Of a stretch of 64,000 nucleotides of DNA, positions 1-12,918 are shown piece after piece. Under the pieces are notes generated by a model. The model made no database searches and had not been told where the DNA came from. It saw nothing but the letters and a program-made list of their open reading frames with translations. Made by a program: the position numbers and the translations under genes. The stretch's first letter is position 1; every line of letters starts with the position of its first letter. Source of the DNA: Rotaria macrura (Eukaryota > Rotifera > Eurotatoria > Philodinida > Philodinidae); contig OENT01000187.1 in assembly GCA_900239685.1 (NCBI GenBank), positions 103,524 through 167,523 of the forward strand, given 5' to 3'.

Positions 1-2
1 TA

Positions 3-1747
3 TCGGTTTTGATTGATTCAGATGTAGATAATCTTTCTCTGTCGAATCTGATTAAAGAAGATATCGACAGATGGTACAACCGATCGGATCTGCACGATGC
101 TGAACTTTCTGTGAGATATACAATTTAAGTCGTTGAAAACGATCCATGTTCTTTTATTATTCAGATTACATCAACGATCTTTTCGGCTCAAATGGACGTT
201 CGTGTAGTATTCTTCTTCTTCAAGAAAACGAATAATGATCCATTGATTGTAGAACTAATCAAGTTTGACTAAAAACCAATTAGTAAATTTTGATCGTGCT
301 CATTTAATTCTTAGAAATCTCAAAGATCAACTAGAAAGTCATGGCTATTATATTGAATACATCGATGAAAATCCCAATTCCATCCAAGACTTAGAACAGG
401 TCATCTTTATTTTCACCAGCCGAATGGATGATGATGATGGCAATCGTCAAATGATGCGAGCCATAGAGTGCAAGATCCATAAAGTAAAACATAGATATTT
501 TTTATAGACCGTTTTGAATCAATATTTTACCAGCGTGGTGTACTACGTGATGTCTTTATTTTCATCAACGATGCTATTCAATATTTCTCTTGTAATCTCA
601 TTAAATCTGTTCCTTATCTAAACTTTGATTTACGTGTACGCTCTGCTAAACTAGCACACGATGAAGTTCAAGACGTCATTTATTATCTTAATAGTAAGAT
701 TCAAATGTGATTGATCCCTATATCTATACAAGCTACTCAACATTTGACAGATATAAATGTCCTCTCGAAGACGTACACGGATATGTTCGACAATACTGAT
801 TCGTCTACTCAACAGACACTCAAAGTAAGTTTTTCTATGTGGAAAAGATGATAAGTGGTTGGCTCATATTTATTTGAAGCAATGCACAAGTGTTGGAGCA
901 GGATGTGCTGCAGCGTTTTATTTCAATTATGCAAAAATTCTGACATCTCTAACTAGTAAAACGAAGTCATTAGGATAGATTTGAATCGATTCTCTCATCT
1001 ATTTAATATTTAGCTCATCATCAACGAGTGGCATTAATTCATCAACAATTGATCAAAGAGAATCTTCTCGACACTGAACGAAATAGAACGATATTCATCG
1101 ATAAATGGGTGTTTGTTATTCCATGGACAATAGAAGATTCGTCTGACCTTATTTCCTATGGTCTTAAATTAACTGAAAGTGAACAAAATTCAATCGGGTT
1201 AAAGCTAACCCGTTGGGAATCATCGTAAGTTCAAGTTCATTCTACTCTTCGTCAAATAAAGCAATCATTTTTGTAGAGATATCAATTTCCGTCAACCAGA
1301 TCTATCTATGACCGTTGGTGGTGTCTTTCAACGATCGTACAGTCCCATAGCTATCTACAAACTCACCAATCTGATTCAGGAGAAGGTAATTGATAAAAGT
1401 CAAGAGAGAAAGTGCTTCATTAAACATTGACTACATTGCTTTTGTTCATTCAGACTATCTACTTTCCCATGGAAATACCCGGGGCTTTAAGTGGCTTACA
1501 AAATCAGTATCAAAATATCCTTTCTCATTTCAATTTTGGTAAATTCGATCCCCTGGAACAAGCCATGATTTTTCAAAAGAAAGTTGAAGAATATAAAGCA
1601 GTTGAACAAGGCGCTAAATGGCACGATTCTATTATTTTGGTGCCGCTTCATCAACCTTCAACAAGGTCCGAATCAGACCCAATCAAATCATTCGAACAAG
1701 CTGAACTTCTGTTGAGAACACTATGGAAACATTTATTTTCGTCTTAA
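3..1747 (+). CDS. STING1: STING-domain protein with unassigned alpha/beta N-terminal region (5' partial)
   Basis: Partial gene, 434 visible codons plus stop. Exons read as 3-110, 165-262, 315-445, 508-693, 733-824, 880-955, 1014-1224, 1277-1385, 1454-1747; phases close throughout. From about visible residue 205 it follows the STING cyclic-dinucleotide-binding domain. SVGAGCAAAFYFNY (209-222) lines up with the human segment ending at Y167, so Y222 matches the base-stacking tyrosine. R320-x-Y322 matches human R238/Y240. A final helix aligns with the end of the human ligand-binding domain. Human E260 and T263 appear as P342 and I345. It ends just after this domain, so there is no C-terminal TBK1/IRF3 tail, as in many invertebrate STINGs. 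No transmembrane segment is visible. The first ~200 residues alternate strands (VRVVFFFF, YYIEYID, QVIFIF) and helices, like a TIR-like or Rossmann fold, but I cannot assign them. The 445/508 junction uses a weak donor; reading through instead would need a frameshift. Confidence 0.72.
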
Positions 1748-3222
1748 TCGAATTAAGATACATTTCGAACCGACGAAATTTTCATTTTCAAATGTCCCAA
1801 CTCATCGTGAAGAGGGAACCAAAATGTGATTCACTTTTCATTGCCGTCGCTTTGTATTTCTTGTAGATATTGTTCAAGATGCTTTTCTTTTCTAATTCAT
1901 CACATGTCTTTCTTCGGAACAAGATCCACGATGTGGGGGATTATGGGGCTAGCCCCGCCTCTCTCCCCTGCCATTTTTCAGCCTGTCTGCCAAAATATTT
2001 TAGCCCCTACCACTCCCAAAAACAATCGAGAGCCTTGCGTCGAAATATAAACATTTGAAGAAACTTAAGAAAACCTGGCTTATTTCTATCTATTTTTAAA
2101 TGCATCACGAATATTGTCACAACGAAAGAAACAACACTATTGACTATAAGGCTTGAGAAAAGAAATTTTAAATAATATTGCTATTATTTATTTAAGTTTC
2201 ATCTGTAATTGAGTTTCTAAAATTTCAGTATAGATAGTCACAAATCAAGAAGAAGTTTCTCTTGCTCAACAGAAAGTTATAAATCACAAACAAGTATTTT
2301 TCTGTCGAAGTTAATCAAAACTCAAGAGACACCGAACGAGATTGACTATGAATATAAATATTTAATTGAAATAAACAAAATCAATCTCAAAACATGTTGA
2401 ACAGACAAGAAGATTTTTTCTCAATCGACTATTTCATGTGATGTCCATAGCTAGTCTTATTTCTAATCACAACCTACTAGAAATACAAAACAGAGCACAT
2501 CTTATATATTATCATCATGATTTCAGTGTATGATTGTGAGTTGAAATCTGGAACAACGTTCTGTATTAATGAATAAGTAAGCTGCTTCCTATGTTGTAAC
2601 AATTTCTTTTTTTCTCCCTAAAATACTATTTCATAACGTTGATAGATCTTCGGTTGCTCATCAATATGCAGAAAACAATAATCATGAAATAGTTTATTGA
2701 ATACTGATCACGCGATAAGGTATGACGGATAGATGCTCATCAATCTATTTGATAACTAACTTCCGTATTACTCGTTCTTGTTGTTCTACGCTTGAAACTT
2801 TGTCAACTATAATGAAAATAATACGTGAAAAAGAACATCGGAAAAATCAATCAAATGTTTTTTACCATATGTACGAAATAATTGATGAAATCTGATATTC
2901 AATAAGAAGAAAATTTTCAAGAGAAAATAGAAAAACCTTTACACTCAAGAAGTTTAATCGGTCAACTCTATAATAGAGCGTAAATATCATAATGCACATT
3001 TTTGTCTCATTGGTATCTCTCTCCATCTGTTGACAACTCACAGAGAAATGTCGTCCAATCCTTCTTAAATTGAATCACTTTCGATGATGGAGTAAGTGAT
3101 GTGGCCCACCCCACAGCATAAAAAACATGGATAGTGACTTTTGACGAAGAATTCTCTAAACGTCTCTGCATTGACGTATAAAGTTTTAATCTTTGATTTC
3201 CATCTATTCCAGAACGTAAATA
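1748..3222. other. Intergenic, no gene seen; contains a GC-rich patch
   Basis: About 1.5 kb between the STING-like gene and MON2. Mostly AT-rich with stops in all frames. Around 1930-2035 there is a GC-richer patch with the perfect palindrome GGGGCTAGCCCC (about 1945-1956) followed by C-rich sequence; it may be the remnant of a small mobile element. The last ~20 bp before MON2 form a pyrimidine-rich tract ending in AG at 3211-3212. Confidence 0.6.
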
Positions 3223-6200
3223 ATGGCTAGTGCATCAAGTGATAGCCATAGTATTCTACAAAAGTTGATCAATAACTTATCTAGTGATCTTCGACAATTA
3301 TCAAATGAGACGAAAAAAAAATATCCTCCAATTAAAGAAGTAAGATTACTTTTACCATGTATCTGAAGCTAGAAGTATTCAATATTTAAGGCAGCAGAAG
3401 CATGCAATATGAAATTACGTGAATATAGTACTATGAAAGATAATTTGAGTACAGGTAGTAGTTGAATATAAGCAATTATATGAAATTTCAATAATTAATT
3501 CATTATAGTAATGCGTGATGCAAGTGTTGATCTACTTCAACCATTTGTCTTGGGTTGTGATACTAAACAAGTTAAAATTGTTCAATTATGCTTGACATCA
3601 ATACAAAAACTACTTCAACATCATATTGTTAATCAAGTTCGAATGAAACTAAAGCATATCTACTTAAATTTATAAATTTATTTATTTAATATTCATTTAG
3701 ACATCGGCAGCTACAATTGTTAATGTTCTAAGTACTCTATGTGAATTACAAACGGAAGAATTGAAAATTTTACAAACCGTTTTATTACTTGTTAATACTA
3801 CATCTGTTGTTGTTCACAGTACACTAGCTACAGTAAAATACATAAATGGACGTGAATTAAATGTTTCTTTTTGGATTGATTTATTTCTATAGTTATTTGT
3901 GATTACTTTTCGATTATGCTTCAGTAAAGATCCAACGATTGTAAATACATCTATAGCTGCTGTTCGACAACTTGTTACAGCTGTTTATGATCGTGTTATT
4001 GAAGAAGATGCTCAACATGCACCAGCCGGTGGTAAGAAATATTCATTCATAGAAGTATTCAATTTAGTCATAAGTAGTTACATATATATATATATATATC
4101 TTATCGAGTAATCAGGAAAAAAACGAGAGGCAAGAAATCAAATTTCGTCTCAAGAATTAAACTAACATTCTCAAGGTTACTCATATTGATTTCATTGCTG
4201 ATATATATTATATCTAAGAGCAACATTTATGCGATTAACTTCTTCTAGTGGTAGAAATCTTCGCATGTATATATATATATATACATATTCTTGTTTTGAA
4301 GTCTTGTTTCATTAAGAAGGTTGAGATATCTGACATTATTTAATTCGCTTCTTTTATTAAATTTTATTTAAAATTTAAATTTAAATCCGTTTAATTTTGA
4401 TTTGATACTAACAGTTTATTTTAATTTAAAATTTTCAAATTGTCATGTTTTGTACGTGGATGCGATACTTCAAGAGACACTAAAATAAAGACAAACGATA
4501 TGCATATATAAATAAAATTTTCTTTTCTTTAAGTATTACCCATAGTGATAAGGAAAACAACATGGTAATAGTAATAGCTAGCTAAGGATTGAATCTTTTT
4601 CCGTATCAATTTGACTAATACTAAAAGAAAAGAAAATTTTGTTTATATATACATATGCCATTTGTCTTTATTTAAATGTCTGATGAAGTATCTCATCAAG
4701 ATACGGACAGTCAGCATTTGTAAATTTTAAATTTAAATAAAATAAAATAAAAGAAGAGAATTAAATAATGTCAAATATATATAAACATATGTCTGCAAGA
4801 TTTATATCTTGTTAGATTTTTCATAGCAACTTTTTAAAAACTTGCAGTTAAATCAATCAAATCGAATGTTGAGTCGTATTTCAGATAAAAACACAATTAA
4901 TGAAAAGTATCATTTTACTTTATTTACTTAGATCAATCTAATCAAGATTCTGATTTGTCAAAACAACAACAACACCAACATGCATCAAATAGTGTTGATA
5001 CATTGCGTCCTTATGCTCGTGATGCTTATTTATTATTTCAAGATCTTTGTTATTTGATAAATGGTGATCAACCGATATGGTTGATTGGCTTAACGGAAAT
5101 AACTCGAACACTAATTCTTGAATTAATTGAAACAATCTTAACGCATTATGCACCAATATTTCATTCTCATAGTGAATTTCGTTATTTACTAAAAGAGCGA
5201 GTTTCACCACTTGTGATAAAATTATTTTCTCCGGGTTCAAAATTCTCAAATCCTAATTCGAATTCATCAAGTGCAAACAATGCAAATGCAACATATGATA
5301 GTGCATATTTTCCGTTGATAGCTCGACTTCTACGTGTTGTCTGTATACTGATTCGATTTTATTTTGCATTATTAATAACTGAATGCGAAATATTTTTATC
5401 ATTATTAATTAAACTACTTGAACCAGATAAACCTGTATGGCAACGTTCATTAGCAATAGAATGTATTCATAAAATAATTATACATCAAAATTTAATTAAA
5501 TTATTTTGCTTATCTTATGATATGCAACCGCATGCAAGTAAAATTTTACGAGATTTAACCAATGCAATCAGGTTTGATTAATTAATCAAAATGTCAATTA
5601 AAAATTGAAAACCAACATCATACTTTTCTTTTCGTGCCTATTTAGCTCATATGTTCAATCGTTTTTCAACAACACAACTGTCTCATCAAATTCATCTGCT
5701 AGTAGTGCCCAGACAAGTACAACTAATTCCGCTATTTCTGATAAAAAATGTAATCACGTATTGGAAAAGAAAGCAAATCGAATTCTTTTGTATTTTTAGC
5801 TTCGGGCACTAGTACAACTTCGAAATTAGATAACTTTAATCCTCATGGATCAAATATGGTGAATGGTACCGGTAGTGCATCGAATACCATTCTATTTGCA
5901 TATCGAAATACAGTTGTTCCGCAATATGTGACCTATTCTCAAGGTCAAGCTAAAGCTGTTTATGTTGAAAATTGGGAAAAATTCGATTGTCCCCTTATTC
6001 CTGATTCGTACGGAATAGTTGTTGCTTACGCATGCATGCTTGAATTGGTTCGAGCTGTTCAATCGATTGTTGAAGGTACAGGTATGCGTGGTGATACCAT
6101 ACCTGGTACACATCTACGTACGCCTATACAAATTCGACCAGTCGAATCTTTAACAGAAAATGAACGGCATGAATGCATTGAAGTTGTTAATTGCACATGG

Positions 6201-9200
6201 TCAAGTGTACTTGTTACATTTACATTATTATATGATTTTTGCTGTGATGATACAACTTGTGAATTACTTTTACGTGGATTTCAAACTTATATTTCATTAT
6301 GTGGATTACTTGGAATGAATGTTCAACGTGATGCATTTGTCACATGTCTATGTAAAATGGCATTGCCACCACAGTACAATATTCATTTGTTAACTAAACA
6401 ACAAAATAATGAACAACAACAGCAACAAAGCTTATTGCAAAAATTAGCTGCAAGATCAAGTTCAGATTCAACATCAGCAAATGATTTTGAAAGACAACAA
6501 GTAGTCATTGTTGGAACACCATTACCACTATTGAATTCATCCTCAGCAACAAACCAAACAGCTGTCATGGTATGCTTTGAGAAATATTTTTGATGAACAG
6601 TGAATTAATATAAAATTTTCAGTTTTTCACAACAACAAAAACAAACCGAAATGAAAATTTTGAGAGTAGAGCATCATTGATATAGCTTAAAAACCAATTC
6701 TTGATAATCTACTACAAAGAAAGAGACCTTAATGTTGCTTAACAATGTCTAGTACTCGAAATTAATTTTCTTCTTCGATGTTCATCTTTAGTTCCTTCGT
6801 TTTCAATCAGCTACTGTTTCTCTGTTTTCTATGAAAACGTTTTTCTCACTTTCCAATGGACTACGTTTATTTCGAGTATAAACTTCTATCACTAAATTTT
6901 TTGGCTAAAGTTGATCTCTACTATGAAGAAACTAATTTGTTTAGTTAACATCAAAGAATATTCATTGTATGCGAACCCTTCTATCAGTTGCTCATTGTTA
7001 CGGAAGTATACTTGGCACATCCTGGCATTTAATTTTAACAACACTTCAACATCTTGTATGGATAATTGGTTTCAAGCCGTCGACTGGTGGCATGCTTAAA
7101 CATGTCGGAACAATCTCTAGTACAGATGCAGCACCAATGGCTAATTCATCCGCCGTTGTTACAACAGCAGCTATGGCTGATTTGCCTATATTATCATCCA
7201 TGTTATCACGTTTATTTGAATCCAGTGTCTATCTAGATGATGTTGCATTACATCATTTAATTGATGCACTTATACGTTTAAGTATTGAATCCATGGAAGT
7301 TGCTTTATCTGTCCGTGAACCATCATTATTTGCTATCGCGAAAATACTTGAAACTGGCCGAGCAAATTTAAATCGTATTGATGTTTGGTGGAAACCTATT
7401 TCATCACATTTACTTGATGTATGAATATAGATAATAGAGAATTCAACTTTTTTCTTTTCATACTATTATGTTGTTTTTTTTTCGTGTCATTCAAGGTTTG
7501 TCAACATACGAATCCGCGTATGCGTGAATGGGGCACAGAAGCACTGACATTACTTGTACGGAATGCACTTGAATTTAAATACGAACAAAATTTATTTGAT
7601 AATGAACGTTTATTACACATGATTATTTTATCGTTACATGAATTATCGTTGATTCAATATTTTGATGTACGTCAAAAACAACTCGAAGCTACTCTGTCGA
7701 TATTAACGAATAATGGACCTACATTACAAACTGGATGGCCAATAATGTAAATCGATTTAAAAGAATAAGAACTACAAGAAAATTTAAGTATTTAATTGTT
7801 TTTTGTTTCTAGATTAAATATAATTGGTTCAATAACTCGTGAACATAATGATTCTTTAATACGTCAAGCTCAGCAATGTTTACAATTAGTTGTAACAGAT
7901 TTTCTATCAACAATTCCAATATGCTATTTAGGTATATTAATAAAAGTCGTAGCGAAATTCGGTTTTCAAGAACAAGATTTAAATATTGCCTTGTCAGCTA
8001 TTGGTCTTCTATGGAATATGACTGATTATTTATTTCGCATGAAAGAACAAGAACATCAATTGAAAAATGTCAATGATTATTTGGATGCCAATGAAATCTA
8101 TGATACATTAACGTCGATCGAAGAACTCTGGATGATTTTATACAGAAAATTAAGTGAATTAACTATGGATCAACGTCCGGCTATAAGAAAATCAGCTTCA
8201 TCAACATTATTTACCATGATAACATCTCATGGACAATTATTAAGTACGGGTGCATGGAGTATTTTAATTTGGCAAGTTCTATTTCCTTTATTTGAACAAG
8301 TTGAACAATTTTTTAATACTGCATCGAAAGAACGTGAACAGCAACAACAACAACAACTATCAAAATCAACAGGCGGACAAGAAATTTTAATGCATCATTC
8401 CAGAGATACACCAGAAAAACAATGGGCGGAAACATATGTGATGATATTGGCAGGTGTCACAAGAACAGTTCAAGTGAAAAAAGATTTTCTTGCTAAACTA
8501 GGTAAATAGTACAGTTATTGATCTGACTGAATAAAATAATAATAATTTCATGTTCACATGATTAGGACGCTGAAACTCTTGTTTATTTTAATCACGTTCA
8601 TATGATTCAACTGAAATGTAACATAAGTCATTACCTCGTATTGCATATGTCTAACTGAATTAAGCTTCGGGTGAAAGAAGAAAAAAAAGAAGATTTCGTG
8701 CTAGATCATCATTCTTAAGTAGCATTTTATTTTGATAATTTATAATGTGAAATCTATATAAATCATATGAAGTTATCTTATGATTGATCCATAAACTTAA
8801 AAGCAAAATAAATTCAGCTAGTGATTGATAGGTATTTCTGAAGAATAGAATACCTTAGCTAATGACGAAACAAAATATACGAAAGTTTATTGAATATTCT
8901 TCTTTTGTTTTTCTTCTTAGACGATTTTCCTAAAGTTTGGAGTGTTCTCCTAACCAATATTGAAAAATCTGCCTTGGCGAAAAATCCTGAAATAGCTCTA
9001 GCTGCATTGAAAAGTTTCAATGATCTTGTTGCCGTACCAGCAAATCCTGTACCATCTCAATCGCCAAAAAAACCGTTAACGCCTCGTGATCAACAACTAT
9101 GGCAACAAGCTTGGCAAGTCTGGTTAAATATTGGTAATGGTTGTAGTCGTTGTCCACCAGAACGTGTTATTATAATTGATCGTTATGATTCCAATATTCC

Positions 9201-11423
9201 ATCTCAAAATTATCTTACATTTTTCATTGATATATTTCCGAATTTAATAAATCATATATGGTCAAGTGATTTTATTCATAATGCAAAAAATTTCGAACAA
9301 TTTGCAACAATTATCGAACGTGTTCTTGCCGTACCCATACATTCTGATATGGCATTATTCTTAATTCCAACTGATGTTAATCTAACATTATTACAAGAAT
9401 CAGCGTATAAAGCAATGGAATTTGTTTGTAAAAATTTAAAATTAGAATTAACGAAACCATCTAATGCATCAACACTTTTACCTATTGGTTTTAAACGTTT
9501 ACTTGTACTTGTTCTTTATGCAATTAATCCACCTGTATTCGATGGTGCGGAACAAATTAAAAAAATGCCAACCAATAAACAACAATCAAACGGAAAAGCC
9601 AGTGACTCAAATGTTAATTTTGTACCGTTTAGTGAAAAAATTCTTCGAATGACTATTAGTTTTTATGAAGATGTTGCTGATAATCCAGCAGTTATTGAAA
9701 ACGGCACACTACAAACCATTATTCAAGTAGAATTTTCACTTGTTCAAATTTTCATTCGATTTACTATCCTACGACTTGTTCTTTTATTAGACATTACTAG
9801 TGCCACTATCGATGAAATACAATTGTCCAAGTTCTACAACTTGGAAATTAGCCATTGAATGTTTTTTTCGTGCACTTAAAGTTGGACTTGTTGTAGCAAG
9901 AAAACATCGTAAGAATTTCATTGTTTCAATTTTTCATATTTATCAATAGGTTGATTTTAGGAAGTGCATTTGAAAGCATGTGGCCAGAACTAGCTAAAAC
10001 ATTCGATGATTTTCTCTTTTCGAAAAGGTATTTAGCTGATTTTTAAGCAAATAAATATTCATCATCGAGATTTTAGTGTACCACCAGCGGATATTGCAAT
10101 TGAAGAACTTCAACGAGATGAAGCCATCGACTGTCAAGTATGTTCCATATTGAATAAAAGAATATTGACATATATAATATTTTCATAGGCAATTGAACTG
10201 ATTCGAGATGATATTTTACCATATGCTAATGTACTTCCCGAAGCATTTATAACAAAAATATTGAATATTCTTAATCGTGGTTCGATTTATTCCTGCACAA
10301 CAGATAATTTTATAGGTAGGATTTTAGAAACTGTGATATAATATGTCTTGATGATATTTCAAAGTTTATTGAACAACTTTTAATAGGATCGTTATAATCA
10401 TGAAGTAAATGTATTCGAAAAAAACACTTCAGTTTAATCTTAGAGGATACAAAATTTGAAATACGATATAACTATTGTTATTAATAACCGAAATTTTGAT
10501 TCATTCGATCTAATCCGATAGATGCTTCTTCAACAAGATGTGACTTTATTAGCAAAACATTTAATGAAAAAGTTGTAATTCGTTTATAATAACATCTATC
10601 GTACTTTCGAAAGTGACAAATATCAAAATCTTCTTTTATGCTTCCATACTCATCTTAGATCGTTTTTGATACATGTTGCTCTAAGTGATGCATAATATAT
10701 TCGATGAGATTGAACTCACGTCTAGATAGAAGACTATAATTCAAGAAGTCGTATGTGATTAGTGATGAGTCTGTGTCAGATCTAATCAAATTATAGTAAT
10801 TATGACAGATACTTACAAGTAACGTTCATTGACATCGAAACTCGATTCACTTGGCCCTGGACTGATGGGGACTACGACTGGAAATGCCACGACTGGAGAG
10901 AAAATTAGTTGTTTGTGTCAGAATCTGATCGTGAAATTTCAAAGAAACGAGTGGATAAGTTCATTGGAGACACGGACGGGGTCGTATATGTGAAAACGAG
11001 GCAAGAACAAGGCAAAAATGAAAAATTTCCAACGAAAATCAATCAGAAAATACACAAAGACAAAGCGAAACACGAAGAGAGGCAGTAGCAAAACAGGGGC
11101 TTTGGAACGGGGGTGGGGATCTCAAGTCCTCTAGTCGATCAGAAACGTGTTTCAAGAAGCATGTCAGGGGGCTCGAAGGTTTCCAGAGGTGGGGAGCGGC
11201 GGGTTAGGTCTCATCTAGCTACTAACTCGCAAGATTCAGAGATTTTGGGATGGCAGCCTCAAAATACCACACGAGGCACATCCTGTATGAGCTCCGTCAC
11301 TGGGAAGAAGTTATTCGGCGTTCCTCTCCCATGAATTCAACCATCGTAGGCACCATAAAAAAGGTCACTTGTGCCATTAATATGGTCGTTTGTGCCATAG
11401 AAATGGTTGTTTCTGTAGTTATT

Positions 11424-11454
<31 letters not shown>

Positions 11455-12918
11455 CAGGTGAATAACGGTTTCCAGACCCTATCCTTTCAGTCTTGAGAAT
11501 ACGAATGAAACCAATTTGGAGTTCATAAAAGAATATAAGATAGTACAATTTTTTTTAACATTCGGCCGTAGCGCTCATGTTCGTATGGGCATGAATTCGT
11601 ATGAATAATATGTCATATTGATTATTTTCCTTGTTCAATCCTGTCTCTAAATATCCTTTGTCGAAAAAAAAACATCGTTCGGTAGACTACAATTGATATT
11701 TCCGTCTAATCGAAAAATACAAATATAAACTGTTGCTTTCGTATATTTATCTTAAATCATTTTTCATTGCTCCTTATATTAGATATTGATTCAGCTCGTC
11801 GATTACGTGAAGAATTCTCTAAAATATGTTTTGAAACTCTGCTAAAATATTCGTTAATAAATGATCCATCGTCATCATCGAACGATAATGGCGTTATAAC
11901 TCGTCTGGCACTTGTCTCAATGTTGAATCGTTGTAAAGAAATTCTACAAAAATATGCACACGATGAACGTCTACATGGCAAATGTCCATTACCACGGTAC
12001 GAAAATTTCTCTTGTTTTTCTCTCATATACAAGAGACGACCTTTTTATTTTTTGTTATTCGATAAGTTAAACAGTAAACATACGTATTATTGAGTGAGGC
12101 TTGAATATTGACTTTTTTGCAGTAGTGATAATCTTGAACCAGTTGCTGGAGCACACAATTACAATTACAACAGCTTATCTCCTTTTTCGTAAGTCTTTTT
12201 CTCCCTTACCAATATTTAAATAGCTTTAAAAAAAATTCAAGCTACATACGACTATATAGCACTATAAATGCATGTTTATACATACACGAAATCTTAGTAG
12301 AATATTCGTGAAAGATTTCTATGCTATTAAAAACAATAAGTAAGATAGAAGGAAAAAAATGAAGACATCGTATAATGATAAATCATTTTTTTCAGCGCTC
12401 AGAATACTAAAACCACAAGCATCGACCAGAAATTAATGCATGCTTATAATGTAATATCAGCGTATTGAATCTAGAAAAACATTTTATTTCGATTATCCCT
12501 TTGTATAACTCCCTATATGCTATTTAGTTGCAGTGTTCTATGTCAGATTGAGATGTTTGTGAATTAATTTTCGAATGTACTGCTTTTTGTTTCCTATTGA
12601 TTTGATAGTCATGATAAATGGTTCTTTTTCAGTCCACGCACAGCTGAAATGATTTCAGTATTAAAAGCATTAAGTACGTTGATTGGTGCATTAAAACGAG
12701 CACCAAAAGATTCAGGTATGTGATTCCTTAGGCAACGACCCGAAAAATAAATGCATTTCTATTTTACAGTCGGAATCAATATATGGCATCAATTAATTTC
12801 TTTGTACCCATGTCTTGTGGAATGTACAACATCATCATCACCACAGATCTGTAATGCAATTAAAGATACATTGCATCAATATTTTACGCTATTAACACCA
12901 CCACCTTCAATTCGATAA
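3223..12918 (+). CDS. MON2: MON2 homolog, Golgi/endosome trafficking scaffold
   Basis: Complete gene, 20 exons, 5199 coding nt, 1732 aa (human MON2 about 1717). Exons: 3223-3339, 3391-3454, 3509-3636, 3701-3832, 3893-4031, 4932-5571, 5646-5749, 5800-6569, 6945-7418, 7496-7746, 7813-8501, 8921-9726, 9791-9908, 9961-10027, 10077-10137, 10189-10315, 11783-11996, 12123-12188, 12633-12715, 12770-12918. All phases close. MON2 is a large HEAT/armadillo-type protein related to the DCB-HUS regions of Sec7 ARF-GEFs but without a Sec7 domain; it works with DOPEY on trans-Golgi and endosomes. Recognisable stretches include [20 protein letters not shown] at the N-terminus, [59 protein letters not shown] and [12 protein letters not shown]. 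The C-terminal exons match the family end. Serine/asparagine- and glutamine-rich inserts (e.g. near 5260-5290 and 6400-6440) are lineage-specific. The start is supported by an acceptor-like AG 10 nt upstream. Confidence 0.96.
4032..4931 (+). other. Large intron 5 of MON2
   Basis: 900-bp intron, far longer than the usual 50-70 bp here. It is very AT-rich, with (TA)n runs at about 4081-4100 and 4266-4284. I see no coding segment or structured RNA in it. Confidence 0.7.
10316..11782 (+). other. Large intron 16 of MON2 carrying a GC-rich insertion
   Basis: 1467-bp intron. From about 10840 to 11470 the base composition changes to GC- and G-rich sequence unlike its neighbours, ending in a (GACA)n microsatellite and a short GC-rich tail. 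AT-rich intron sequence resumes after about 11520. This looks like an inserted non-autonomous element or fragment; no transposase coding is visible. Confidence 0.6.
11427..11456 (+). repeat. (GACA)n microsatellite
   Basis: About seven tandem copies of the tetranucleotide GACA, at the right end of the GC-rich block in MON2 intron 16. Confidence 0.9.

Noticed and set aside
11250..11548. Open frames across the (GACA)n region
   Set aside because: They depend on the microsatellite ([13 protein letters not shown] peptide) inside an intron of an intact gene.
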